From the NCBI GenBank assembly GCA_029068665.1, contig JAIECC010000169.1, forward strand, positions 1 through 8,474: a stretch of DNA of 8,474 bases, written 5' to 3'. Both the position numbers and the translations under genes were made by a program. Shown piece after piece: positions 1 to 6,241 of the stretch. Source of the DNA: Lachnospiraceae bacterium (GTDB lineage Bacteria; Bacillota; Clostridia; Lachnospirales; Lachnospiraceae). The notes below the pieces were generated by a model. That model saw nothing but the letters and a program-made list of their open reading frames with translations, was not told the DNA's origin and searched no databases. The first letter of the stretch is position 1, and each line of letters starts with the position of its first letter.

Positions 1-286
1 GCTGAATATGCTCAATACCAAAGGTAACGTAATCAATCATTCCCACTACCAACGCCTGCTTTCGGTCCAGACTGCCATAGATTTTTTCCACATCAGCAGA
101 ATCCGGCATAATGCTCCGGTTGATATCAAAAGGCCGACGCTCATCTAAAAAACCAACTTCAATTATATCTACACCGGCTCCCACAATCCGTTCAAAGATG
201 CTGACCAGATTGTTATGTCCGAATTCCCAGTCATTTACATACCCGCCATCCCGCAGGGTACAATCCAATAATTTAATTTCGCCCAT
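1..286 (-). CDS. DRE-TIM / HMGL-like aldolase, N-terminal part (cut by window edge)
   Basis: I translated this partial gene by hand: 95 codons from ATG at 286, open to the window edge. The N-terminus carries LLDCTLRDGG (residues 6-15), the first-strand signature of the DRE-TIM metallolyase family (4-hydroxy-2-oxovalerate aldolase, HMG-CoA lyase, isopropylmalate and homocitrate synthases). In that family Arg12 would be catalytic and Asp13 a metal ligand. The strand GVDIIEVGF (38-46) supplies the Glu43 of the motif. Such enzymes make or break C-C bonds next to a keto group, often with pyruvate or an acyl-CoA. The start lies 2 bases after the gtrA stop, and GAGGTGG within the end of gtrA sits 7 bases upstream, so translation is probably coupled. 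The family call is firm. The substrate is unknown; given the neighbours, a keto-sugar or a small aldehyde is possible. The C-terminal half lies outside the window. Confidence 0.88.
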   Translation of the reverse strand, partial: MGEIKLLDCTLRDGGYVNDWEFGHNNLVSIFERIVGAGVDIIEVGFLDERRPFDINRSIMPDSADVEKIYGSLDRKQALVVGMIDYVTFGIEHIQ

Positions 287-288
287 CT

Positions 289-855
289 TCACGCCACCTC
301 GCTTTTCTTATTCTTCTGCCGATATGCCCAGAATTTATTAATACAGAAATTAATCGGTATGGTTACCACCATATTCAAAAATGGAGCCAGGGAAACCGCT
401 GCATCCTTTGCTGTCATGGAAAGTCCAAATCCGGCAACCCATTCTACTATCGGCCCCAGATACTGTTCGATATGCAGTACATTCAGCCACAGCACCAACA
501 GGACCTCCGTCAGGAATAAACCGGAAAAAGCATAGGATATATAGGTTTTAATCAACACCTGCCACCATACCCGGTGCTCTCCTCCCTCTGATTCCTTAAA
601 TACGAACTTACTCTGCCAGATGTAAGCATTTAGGACACTGATAATAAATCCGGCAATATTTCCAACATGCTCATTGGTATGAAATGCATAATAACAAATG
701 GAATATGTGACATAGGACACCACGGTATTCGATACGCCTACCAAACCAAATTTAATAAACTGCCATAAGGCTGCCAGCCCCTTTGTTTTGGCATTTTTCT
801 GCTGCTCACTGTTTGTTTGTTCCATTTGTTCTTGTTCTTCCTCTATGACACTCAT
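289..855 (-). CDS. GtrA-family membrane protein (putative lipid-linked sugar flippase)
   Basis: This is a 188-residue protein with a polar, Glu/Gln-rich N-terminal tail (residues 1-28) and then about four membrane segments, near 33-58, 63-83, 100-125 and 152-175. Residues 32-45 (QFIKFGLVGVSNTV) and the later NAYIW..KFVF (76-86) match the GtrA family signature, and the length is slightly above the usual 120-150 because of the tail. GtrA proteins are thought to move undecaprenyl-phosphate-linked glucose or similar sugars across the membrane for outer-face glycosyltransferases. It lies 38 bases after rfbH and 2 bases before the aldolase, so it belongs to the same operon. AGGG about 4 bases before the ATG is a weak ribosome site. 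The usual partner GtrB, which loads the lipid carrier, is not in the window; the acceptor-side enzyme could be the protein at 4290-6203. Confidence 0.9.
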   Translation of the reverse strand: MSVIEEEQEQMEQTNSEQQKNAKTKGLAALWQFIKFGLVGVSNTVVSYVTYSICYYAFHTNEHVGNIAGFIISVLNAYIWQSKFVFKESEGGEHRVWWQVLIKTYISYAFSGLFLTEVLLVLWLNVLHIEQYLGPIVEWVAGFGLSMTAKDAAVSLAPFLNMVVTIPINFCINKFWAYRQKNKKSEVA

Positions 856-893
856 TTTCCCTAACCTTTGCTTCCTTTATCTGATGATTTTCT

Positions 894-2234
894 TTACTGA
901 ATGGCTTCCCGAATCGTCTTCGCCATATAGTCAATCATCTCATCGGTCATGCCGGGATATACACCTACCCAGAAGGTTTCATTCATGATCCGGTCCGTAT
1001 TGGTCAGTTCACCTACTACCCGGTAGCCTTCTCCGGTTGCACGCATGGTATCAAAGCATGGATGCTTGGTCAGATTACCGGCAAAGAGCATACGGGTCTG
1101 CACCCCATGATTTTCTACATACTGCACTACTTTATTCCGGTCCGTACCTTCCTTGCAGGTAATCAGAAAACCGAACCAGCTTGGAATGGAATTCTCACAT
1201 GGTTCCGGTAAGATTAATTTATCCTCTGTTCCTGCCAAAGCCGCCTTTAAGCGGTCAAAATTGTGACAACGGCGCTCCACAAAGCCCGGGAACTTCACGA
1301 TCTGTGCACAGCCTATGGCTGCCTGCATATCTGTTGCCTTAAGGTTATAACCAAAATGAGAATATACATACTTATGGTCATAGCCTAACGGTAATTCTCC
1401 ATACTGCTTGTCAAACCGGTGTCCGCACAGATTATCCCGTCCGGAAGGGCAGACACAATCCCGTCCCCAATCCCGGAAGGAGCGGATACACTTATTTAAT
1501 AATGGATTGTTGGTATAAACAGCACCGCCTTCACCCATAGTCATGTGATGCGGCGGATAGAAGCTGGAGGTTCCGATATCTCCAATGGTTCCGGTGAACT
1601 TCTCTTCTCCGTCTATGATATACTTGGAGCCTAATGCATCACAATTATCCTCCACCAGCCATAGATTATGCCGGTCACAGAAATCTTTTACAGCTTTCAG
1701 GTCAAACGGATTTCCTAATGTATGGGCAATCATAACTGCCTTTGTCTTATCCGAATAAGCCGCTTCCAGCTTTGTCACATCGATATTGTATTGTGGAATG
1801 GTAACATCCACGAATACCGGTACAGCACCATATTGAATCACCGGAGCAACCGTAGTAGGGAATCCGGCAGCAACGGTAATCACTTCATCTCCCCGCTGAA
1901 TGGCACGTTCGCCTAACAAAGGGGAAGTCAACGCCATAAATGCATTTAAGTTTGCAGAAGAACCGGAGTTGACCAACGAACAATACTTCACTCCCAGATA
2001 CTCTGCAAACTTTTTCTCAAATTCATCTGTATACCGGCCGGATGTCAGCCAGAACTCCAATGCACTGTCTACCAGATTACACATTTCTTCATGTCCGTAA
2101 ACTCGGGAAGCATAAGGAATCCGGTCGCCTTCCTGAAACGGTCCCTTTTGATTGTGATAGGTATCACAATAATTTGCAACCATATCTAAAATCTGCTCTT
2201 TTGCCTGATCCTCTGTCATATTTTCAAACATCAT
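894..2234 (-). CDS. rfbH: CDP-4-keto-6-deoxy-D-glucose 3-dehydrase (E1), RfbH/DdhC
   Basis: This 446-residue enzyme of the aspartate-aminotransferase fold removes the C3 hydroxyl of CDP-4-keto-6-deoxyglucose, the key step to 3,6-dideoxyhexoses. The PLP-anchoring lysine is replaced by histidine in SFYPPHHMTMGEGG (His229 aligns with the catalytic His of Yersinia E1), the hallmark separating RfbH from sugar aminotransferases. Cys198 and Cys260-x-Cys262-x7-Cys270 fit the [2Fe-2S] ligand set. The first gap is 61 residues against the 57 I recall for Yersinia, explained by a 4-residue insertion near 204-210. GYDHKY, GYNLKATDMQAA and RVVGELTNTDRIMNETFW are also typical. Two ATGs are adjacent: AAGGAG lies 4 bases before the one at 2234 and 7 before the one at 2231, so 2231 may be the true start. 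It follows rfbG by 53 bases. Its partner reductase (E3, DdhD/AscD) is not seen here. Confidence 0.96.
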   Translation of the reverse strand: MMFENMTEDQAKEQILDMVANYCDTYHNQKGPFQEGDRIPYASRVYGHEEMCNLVDSALEFWLTSGRYTDEFEKKFAEYLGVKYCSLVNSGSSANLNAFMALTSPLLGERAIQRGDEVITVAAGFPTTVAPVIQYGAVPVFVDVTIPQYNIDVTKLEAAYSDKTKAVMIAHTLGNPFDLKAVKDFCDRHNLWLVEDNCDALGSKYIIDGEEKFTGTIGDIGTSSFYPPHHMTMGEGGAVYTNNPLLNKCIRSFRDWGRDCVCPSGRDNLCGHRFDKQYGELPLGYDHKYVYSHFGYNLKATDMQAAIGCAQIVKFPGFVERRCHNFDRLKAALAGTEDKLILPEPCENSIPSWFGFLITCKEGTDRNKVVQYVENHGVQTRMLFAGNLTKHPCFDTMRATGEGYRVVGELTNTDRIMNETFWVGVYPGMTDEMIDYMAKTIREAIQ

Positions 2235-2287
2235 TAATCTCCTTTTTCATGTAATTTCTTCTCTTGTCAGCTTCAACCTCTTCGGAT

Positions 2288-3346
2288 TTAACCCTTCTCT
2301 GCATGCAGATAACGTTCAATCTGTTTGTCCATAATTGCCGGAATATCACCCTTTGCAAAGTATACCTTGGTCCATTCCACCACCTGATCCAATGCCTCCG
2401 ATACATTCCACCGGGGTTTCCACTGGAAGGTTGTCTTTAATTTAGAACAATCCAGTTTCAAAAAGTTGGCTTCATGAGGACCACCGTCATACTGATTGAT
2501 CCAGTGTATGCCTTCTCCCCATTTTGCACAGAACATGTCCACAATATCACCGGTAGTAACACAATCCAGATCATCCGGACCTACATTATAATAGTCGGCA
2601 TAGCTTCCATCCTCATACTGCTTCTGTGCAATCATCAGATAAGCCATTACCGGCTCCAATACGTGCTGATATGGCCGGGTGGAATGAGGATTACGCACAA
2701 CTATCGCTTCCTTTTTCTCCGCTGCCCGGATACAGTCCGGTATAATACGGTCATTGGCAAAATCACCACCGCCAATCACATTACCGGCTCTGGACGTAGA
2801 AATCGCTACCCTTCCGTCCTCAAAGAAGGAACTTTTATAGCTGTGGGTCACCAGCTCTGAGCAGGACTTGCTGTTGGAATAAGGATCGTAGCCATCCAGG
2901 GGTTCATTTTCCCGGTAGCCCCACGCCCATTCATTGTTCTTATACACCTTATCCGTTGTTACATTCACAAAAGATTTCACACAATCGTTTAACCGGATAC
3001 ACTCCAGCACATTGACCGTACCCATAACATTGGTTTCATAGGTATACACCGGGTCCTTATAAGAATCCCGGACAATTGGCTGTGCCGCCATGTGAATCAC
3101 AATTTCCGGCTGTGCCTTGGTAAATACTTCCTTTAACTTCTCTAAATCCCGAATATCTCCGATAACGGAATCCATCTTATCTTCCACATCACACATGGAA
3201 AACAGATCTGGACTGGTAGGCGGTTCTAAGGAATAACCGGTGAGAACTGCTCCTGCATTCACTAATACCCGGCTCATCCAGGAACCCTTAAAACCCGTAT
3301 GACCGGTTAATAATACTCGTTTTCCTTTGTAAAAGCTCATATCCAT
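2288..3346 (-). CDS. rfbG: CDP-glucose 4,6-dehydratase
   Basis: This is an extended short-chain dehydrogenase of 352 residues, the normal size for RfbG, that converts CDP-glucose to CDP-4-keto-6-deoxyglucose with bound NAD. The N-terminal Rossmann motif GHTGFKG (residues 15-21) binds the cofactor; HMAAQPIVRDSY (85-96), VTTDKVY (129-135) and the Tyr156-x3-Lys160 pair in YSNSK form the active site. HMAAQP and RPYQHVLEP are characteristic of this subfamily rather than of dTDP-glucose dehydratases. The frame is open nine codons further up, to an ATG at 3373 inside rfbF, but I chose 3346: GGAGG at 3361-3357 lies 10 bases before it, and MDMSFYKGKRVLLTG fits the family start. It begins 5 bases after the rfbF stop, indicating translation from one message. 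Confidence 0.95.
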   Translation of the reverse strand: MDMSFYKGKRVLLTGHTGFKGSWMSRVLVNAGAVLTGYSLEPPTSPDLFSMCDVEDKMDSVIGDIRDLEKLKEVFTKAQPEIVIHMAAQPIVRDSYKDPVYTYETNVMGTVNVLECIRLNDCVKSFVNVTTDKVYKNNEWAWGYRENEPLDGYDPYSNSKSCSELVTHSYKSSFFEDGRVAISTSRAGNVIGGGDFANDRIIPDCIRAAEKKEAIVVRNPHSTRPYQHVLEPVMAYLMIAQKQYEDGSYADYYNVGPDDLDCVTTGDIVDMFCAKWGEGIHWINQYDGGPHEANFLKLDCSKLKTTFQWKPRWNVSEALDQVVEWTKVYFAKGDIPAIMDKQIERYLHAEKG

Positions 3347-3351
3347 GTTTC

Positions 3352-4131
3352 TTAATCCTCCCAGACCTTCCAAGGTGCAGAATCCTGCTCCAGCATTTCT
3401 TCCAACTGGTTTTTATCTCTTGTAGTGTCCATACACTTCCAGAAGCCATTATGGGAATATGCCTTCAACTGTCCTGCTGCTGCCAGTTTTTCCAAAGGTG
3501 CTTTTTCAAATACTGTACTGTCCCCTTCAATATAATCAAAGACCTCCGGATTCAATACCATATAACCACCATTAATCACACTGCCATCCCGGTCCTGCTT
3601 CTCCCGGAACTTATGAATGGTTCCGGTCTCATCAATATCCAGAACACCAAACTGCTGTCCTACATTTACAGCAGTCATGGTGGCAATCTTTCCATGGGCT
3701 TTATGGAACTTCACCAAAGCATCAATATCTACATTGGTCACGCCGTCTCCATAAGTCAGCATGAATGGTTCATTCCCTACATACTTTTGAATCCGCTTTA
3801 CTCTTCCGCCGGTCATGGTATTCAAGCCCGTATCTACCAGCGTTACCTTCCATGGATCGGTATAAGACTTATGAACCTCCATAGCACCATTTTTTGTAAA
3901 GTCAAAGGTAATATCACTAGTATGAAGATAGTAATCCGCAAACCATTCTTTAATCACATGCTGCTTATACCCGCAGCAGATAATAAATTCATTATATCCA
4001 AATGAAGAATAATACTTCATAATATGCCAAAGGATCGGCTTGCCGCCAATCTCTACCATCGGCTTCGGCTTTAAGTAGCTTTCCTCGCTGATCCGGGTGC
4101 CAAATCCTCCGGCAAGTAATACAACCTTCAT
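3352..4131 (-). CDS. rfbF: glucose-1-phosphate cytidylyltransferase
   Basis: This 259-residue nucleotidyltransferase makes CDP-glucose from CTP and glucose-1-phosphate, the committed first step of the CDP-sugar branch. The start LLAGGFGTRISEES (5-18) with Gly11-Thr12-Arg13 is the nucleotide-binding loop, and KPKPMVEIGGKPILWHI (21-37) is the RfbF form of the following lysine motif. LTYGDGVTNVD (125-135) holds Asp129, a likely metal ligand, and GFWKCMDTTRD (229-239) is a typical C-terminal signature with Asp235. The length equals characterised RfbF/DdhA. It opens the tight rfbF-rfbG-rfbH-gtrA-aldolase run, has the best ribosome binding site in the window (AGGAGG, 7-base spacer) and is preceded by its own likely promoter, consistent with control of the sugar pathway from here. 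Confidence 0.96.
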   Translation of the reverse strand: MKVVLLAGGFGTRISEESYLKPKPMVEIGGKPILWHIMKYYSSFGYNEFIICCGYKQHVIKEWFADYYLHTSDITFDFTKNGAMEVHKSYTDPWKVTLVDTGLNTMTGGRVKRIQKYVGNEPFMLTYGDGVTNVDIDALVKFHKAHGKIATMTAVNVGQQFGVLDIDETGTIHKFREKQDRDGSVINGGYMVLNPEVFDYIEGDSTVFEKAPLEKLAAAGQLKAYSHNGFWKCMDTTRDKNQLEEMLEQDSAPWKVWED

Positions 4132-4138
4132 ATTGTTT

Positions 4139-4144
4139 CCTCCT
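4139..4144 (-). promoter_or_regulatory. Strong Shine-Dalgarno site of rfbF
   Basis: On the minus strand AGGAGG lies 7 bases before the ATG at 4131. It is a full match to the anti-Shine-Dalgarno consensus at near-ideal spacing, and it fixes the rfbF start. Confidence 0.85.
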
Positions 4145-4206
4145 GCTTTTCAGTATATTTATATTGTTGACAACTTATTTCAAATGCCTACCCACACTTA
4201 TTGAAC

Positions 4207-4235
4207 ATTTTACACTATCTGGAATTTCCTGTAAA
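4207..4235 (-). promoter_or_regulatory. Probable sigma-A promoter for the rfbF-rfbG-rfbH operon
   Basis: The minus strand reads TTTACA (4235-4230), a 17-base spacer, then TAAAAT (4212-4207). Each hexamer matches the TTGACA/TATAAT consensus at five of six positions and the spacing is ideal. A start near 4200 would give a leader of about 70 bases before rfbF. The site lies in the only sizeable intergenic gap of the window, between the membrane-protein gene and rfbF. GAGAAATCTC, a small inverted repeat, ends 2 bases upstream of the -35 box and could be an operator. I found no riboswitch-like fold and no clear terminator in the gap, so read-through from the upstream genes may also feed the operon. 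Confidence 0.6.
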
Positions 4236-4255
4236 CCGAGATTTCTCATTTCTGC

Positions 4256-4271
4256 AATATCTAAAGATATT
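4256..4271 (-). repeat. Small inverted repeat upstream of the rfbF promoter
   Basis: AATATC-TTTA-GATATT forms perfect 6-base arms around a 4-base loop, 20 bases upstream of the -35 box. The stem is AT-rich and no T-run follows it on the minus strand, so it is a poor intrinsic terminator. It may be a regulator binding site or chance in AT-rich DNA. Confidence 0.4.
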
Positions 4272-4289
4272 CTTAAGATTTAATTTTTT

Positions 4290-6203
4290 TTACTCTCGAT
4301 ATAAAACACCTGTCCCGGCTTCATTCTTGTAGTATTCTGTCTCCTGCATAACATCGTACACGCCTTCCAAGCGATAAATACCATACTCTTTATCCTGCAC
4401 TATTACCTCCCAGTTCTCCGGAATGGCTGCAGCAGCTTCTCCCCGTATGAATACCTTAGGGTCTTGTATCCATACATGCTGGAAATCCGTTCCTGCTTCA
4501 TTTAATTCTAACTGAACACATTTTCCCATAATCAACGCACCGGAATCCTGCTCTGCCATATTAAAGACTCCGTAATACTCCTGCTCCTGCCACTCACAAA
4601 CCTCATATACATCTAAAATGCCATATTCCTCCACACATTGATTTACCAGCTCATTTCGGGTAATTGCATAGATATGGGAATCTGTCAGCTTACTATAAAA
4701 CTCTCCGGTACAGCTCTGGTCATAAATATATGCTGTAGTACCAAATAAAATCTTTGTACCATCCTCTGCAATATCATCAAAAAACCCGGCTTTGGCAGCA
4801 ACCGTAATATTCTCCTGTGGATACTTCCGAAAACGGTTCATATATTCCACACCGGCCCGTCCACTTACCAGATTCAAAAGAATAACTATAACAGCAGCAC
4901 AAACACATCCCCAAGAAAGCACCTGTTTTGCCAACTGCTTCCAAATTCCTTTCATAATCAGGGTATAAAATCCCGTAACTGCTATTGCCAGTCCCACGCT
5001 CTGCATATAAGCCGGAAGATGACCGCTGCACCAGCCCAGAATCTGCTGGTATTTTGCTGACACTGCAATCAGCATTCCCGGAAATAGAAATACGATCAGT
5101 CCCAATCCAATCAAAGTATATTCCGGTTTTAGTCCCGATGAATTCCGTAAAACTGCTTTCGTTCCCTCCTGTCTGGTATTACTCTTCTTTCTGCTCCACG
5201 TCCCTGCCTTCACAGTCAAGGAGCCTGCAGTAATAAAAATTCCAAGAAAAAGCAGCACAGCAAGGATATCCCCCATTCTGATCCAGAAAAGAATCCCGGA
5301 TAAAGAATATGGATATACATCCGTATATGGATCACAGTATTTTAAACCGGAACAAATGTAGCGTCCTACCGGAAAGCAGGTAGCGCATTGTTTCAAAAAG
5401 GTAATCAAAACCGCTTTCATAGAAAAACTGACAGAAATCCCCTGATATGTACCTTCCTGCAAAAACAATCTTGCCCCCAGATTCACCAGTCCCATACATA
5501 GGAATACAATCAGATCCGGCAGACAGATTGTAATGACAGACTTCCAGTTTTTCTGCATGGCCCATACCACCCATAGCAATGCAAACAAGAAAACAAATGC
5601 CACCTCATAGGTTCCAAGTGCCAGAAAGAGGAAAACAGCACTGCCTGCTGCATATCGCTTCTTGCCACACTCTACATAACGCAAAATACACCAAAGAGAC
5701 AAAAAGCACCACAATACTACCATCTGAATCAGCATATGATAACAATATAATCCACTGTCAAATTCCGGTGTCAATTGTAGAAAGAGCGGAAATACCAGAA
5801 GAAATACAAGCCGTACTGACTCTGATTTTGAAACTGCCTTTACACATTCACCACAAATCAAAGCATTTATAACTATCGTTCCGACAATACATGCTTTATA
5901 TACCGGCACAGATGGAATGAATGTAAATAACACAGCCGCATAATTGGAAAACGGGAATACCCGCCCTAATTTCAACCAGGTTATCATCTGATTCCACATT
6001 ACCTCCCAGGCAGATGGTCCATTTAAATACGGGGCGGCCTGAATATTACTGTTCCACATATCATCAGCAGACAAACCGCTGTTACAAATCAATCCAAAAT
6101 AAAACACATAAAACAGGAATATTGCAATAAAAATTGCAATATTCCTGAACTGTTCTGACGATATAAGAGCATATATTTTATTTTTTTCTTTTATGTTTTC
6201 CAT
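4290..6203 (-). CDS. Polytopic membrane protein, putative GT-C / GtrII-like glycosyltransferase
   Basis: From the ATG at 6203 this is a 637-residue protein with roughly 11-12 hydrophobic segments over the first ~450 residues and a soluble C-terminal part of about 180 residues, presumably outside the cell. After the first membrane helix, LSADDMWNS (Asp47-Asp48) followed about 35 residues later by WLKLGRVFPFSNY resembles the acidic first loop and Gly-Arg element of GtrII-like and other GT-C enzymes, which use lipid-phosphate sugars. That is a family-level inference; exact family and sugar are unknown. The frame is open to an ATG at 6239, only 2 bases after the upstream stop but without a Shine-Dalgarno; at 6203 AAAGG lies 5 bases upstream, so I prefer it, though coupled re-initiation at 6239 is possible. 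A GtrA protein in the same locus fits a lipid-linked sugar transfer role. A perfect hairpin-forming repeat covers the first membrane helix. Confidence 0.72.
   Translation of the reverse strand: MENIKEKNKIYALISSEQFRNIAIFIAIFLFYVFYFGLICNSGLSADDMWNSNIQAAPYLNGPSAWEVMWNQMITWLKLGRVFPFSNYAAVLFTFIPSVPVYKACIVGTIVINALICGECVKAVSKSESVRLVFLLVFPLFLQLTPEFDSGLYCYHMLIQMVVLWCFLSLWCILRYVECGKKRYAAGSAVFLFLALGTYEVAFVFLFALLWVVWAMQKNWKSVITICLPDLIVFLCMGLVNLGARLFLQEGTYQGISVSFSMKAVLITFLKQCATCFPVGRYICSGLKYCDPYTDVYPYSLSGILFWIRMGDILAVLLFLGIFITAGSLTVKAGTWSRKKSNTRQEGTKAVLRNSSGLKPEYTLIGLGLIVFLFPGMLIAVSAKYQQILGWCSGHLPAYMQSVGLAIAVTGFYTLIMKGIWKQLAKQVLSWGCVCAAVIVILLNLVSGRAGVEYMNRFRKYPQENITVAAKAGFFDDIAEDGTKILFGTTAYIYDQSCTGEFYSKLTDSHIYAITRNELVNQCVEEYGILDVYEVCEWQEQEYYGVFNMAEQDSGALIMGKCVQLELNEAGTDFQHVWIQDPKVFIRGEAAAAIPENWEVIVQDKEYGIYRLEGVYDVMQETEYYKNEAGTGVLYRE
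6114..6147 (-). repeat. Perfect 15-bp inverted repeat with 4-base loop inside a coding region
   Basis: CAGGAATATTGCAAT and its exact reverse complement flank four bases. In the mRNA of the membrane-protein gene the loop is UUUU and the stem is followed by UUUUAUGUGUUUUAUUUU. It lies about 19 codons after the preferred start and encodes the repetitive IAIFIAIF part of the first membrane helix. It could act as an attenuator or a message-stability element, or simply reflect the repetitive protein sequence. Confidence 0.85.
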
Positions 6204-6241
6204 ATATCCCTTTACCGAATCCCCGTTCCTTCCCTTCATTA

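Noticed and set aside
2235..2287. Tiny reading frame MKKEINDV in front of rfbH
   Set aside because: The eight codons overlap the rfbH ribosome site and start; nothing supports it as a leader peptide.
2474..2860. Plus-strand open frame of 128 codons opposite rfbG
   Set aside because: It is antisense to the conserved dehydratase, with low-complexity Ile/Thr-rich content typical of a shadow frame.
3347..3373. Longer rfbG start at 3373 inside rfbF
   Set aside because: The nine extra codons (MEGLGGLRN) are the rfbF end and ribosome-site sequence read in another frame; GGAGG is placed for the ATG at 3346.
3451..4005. Plus-strand open frame of 184 codons opposite rfbF
   Set aside because: It lies entirely antisense to a certain gene, its product resembles no family, and no convincing ribosome site precedes it; it is a shadow of rfbF codon structure.
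4256..4290. Intrinsic terminator after the membrane-protein gene
   Set aside because: The AT-rich hairpin has 6-base arms and is not followed by a T-run on the minus strand; the A-run comes before it. On the plus strand there is no gene to terminate.
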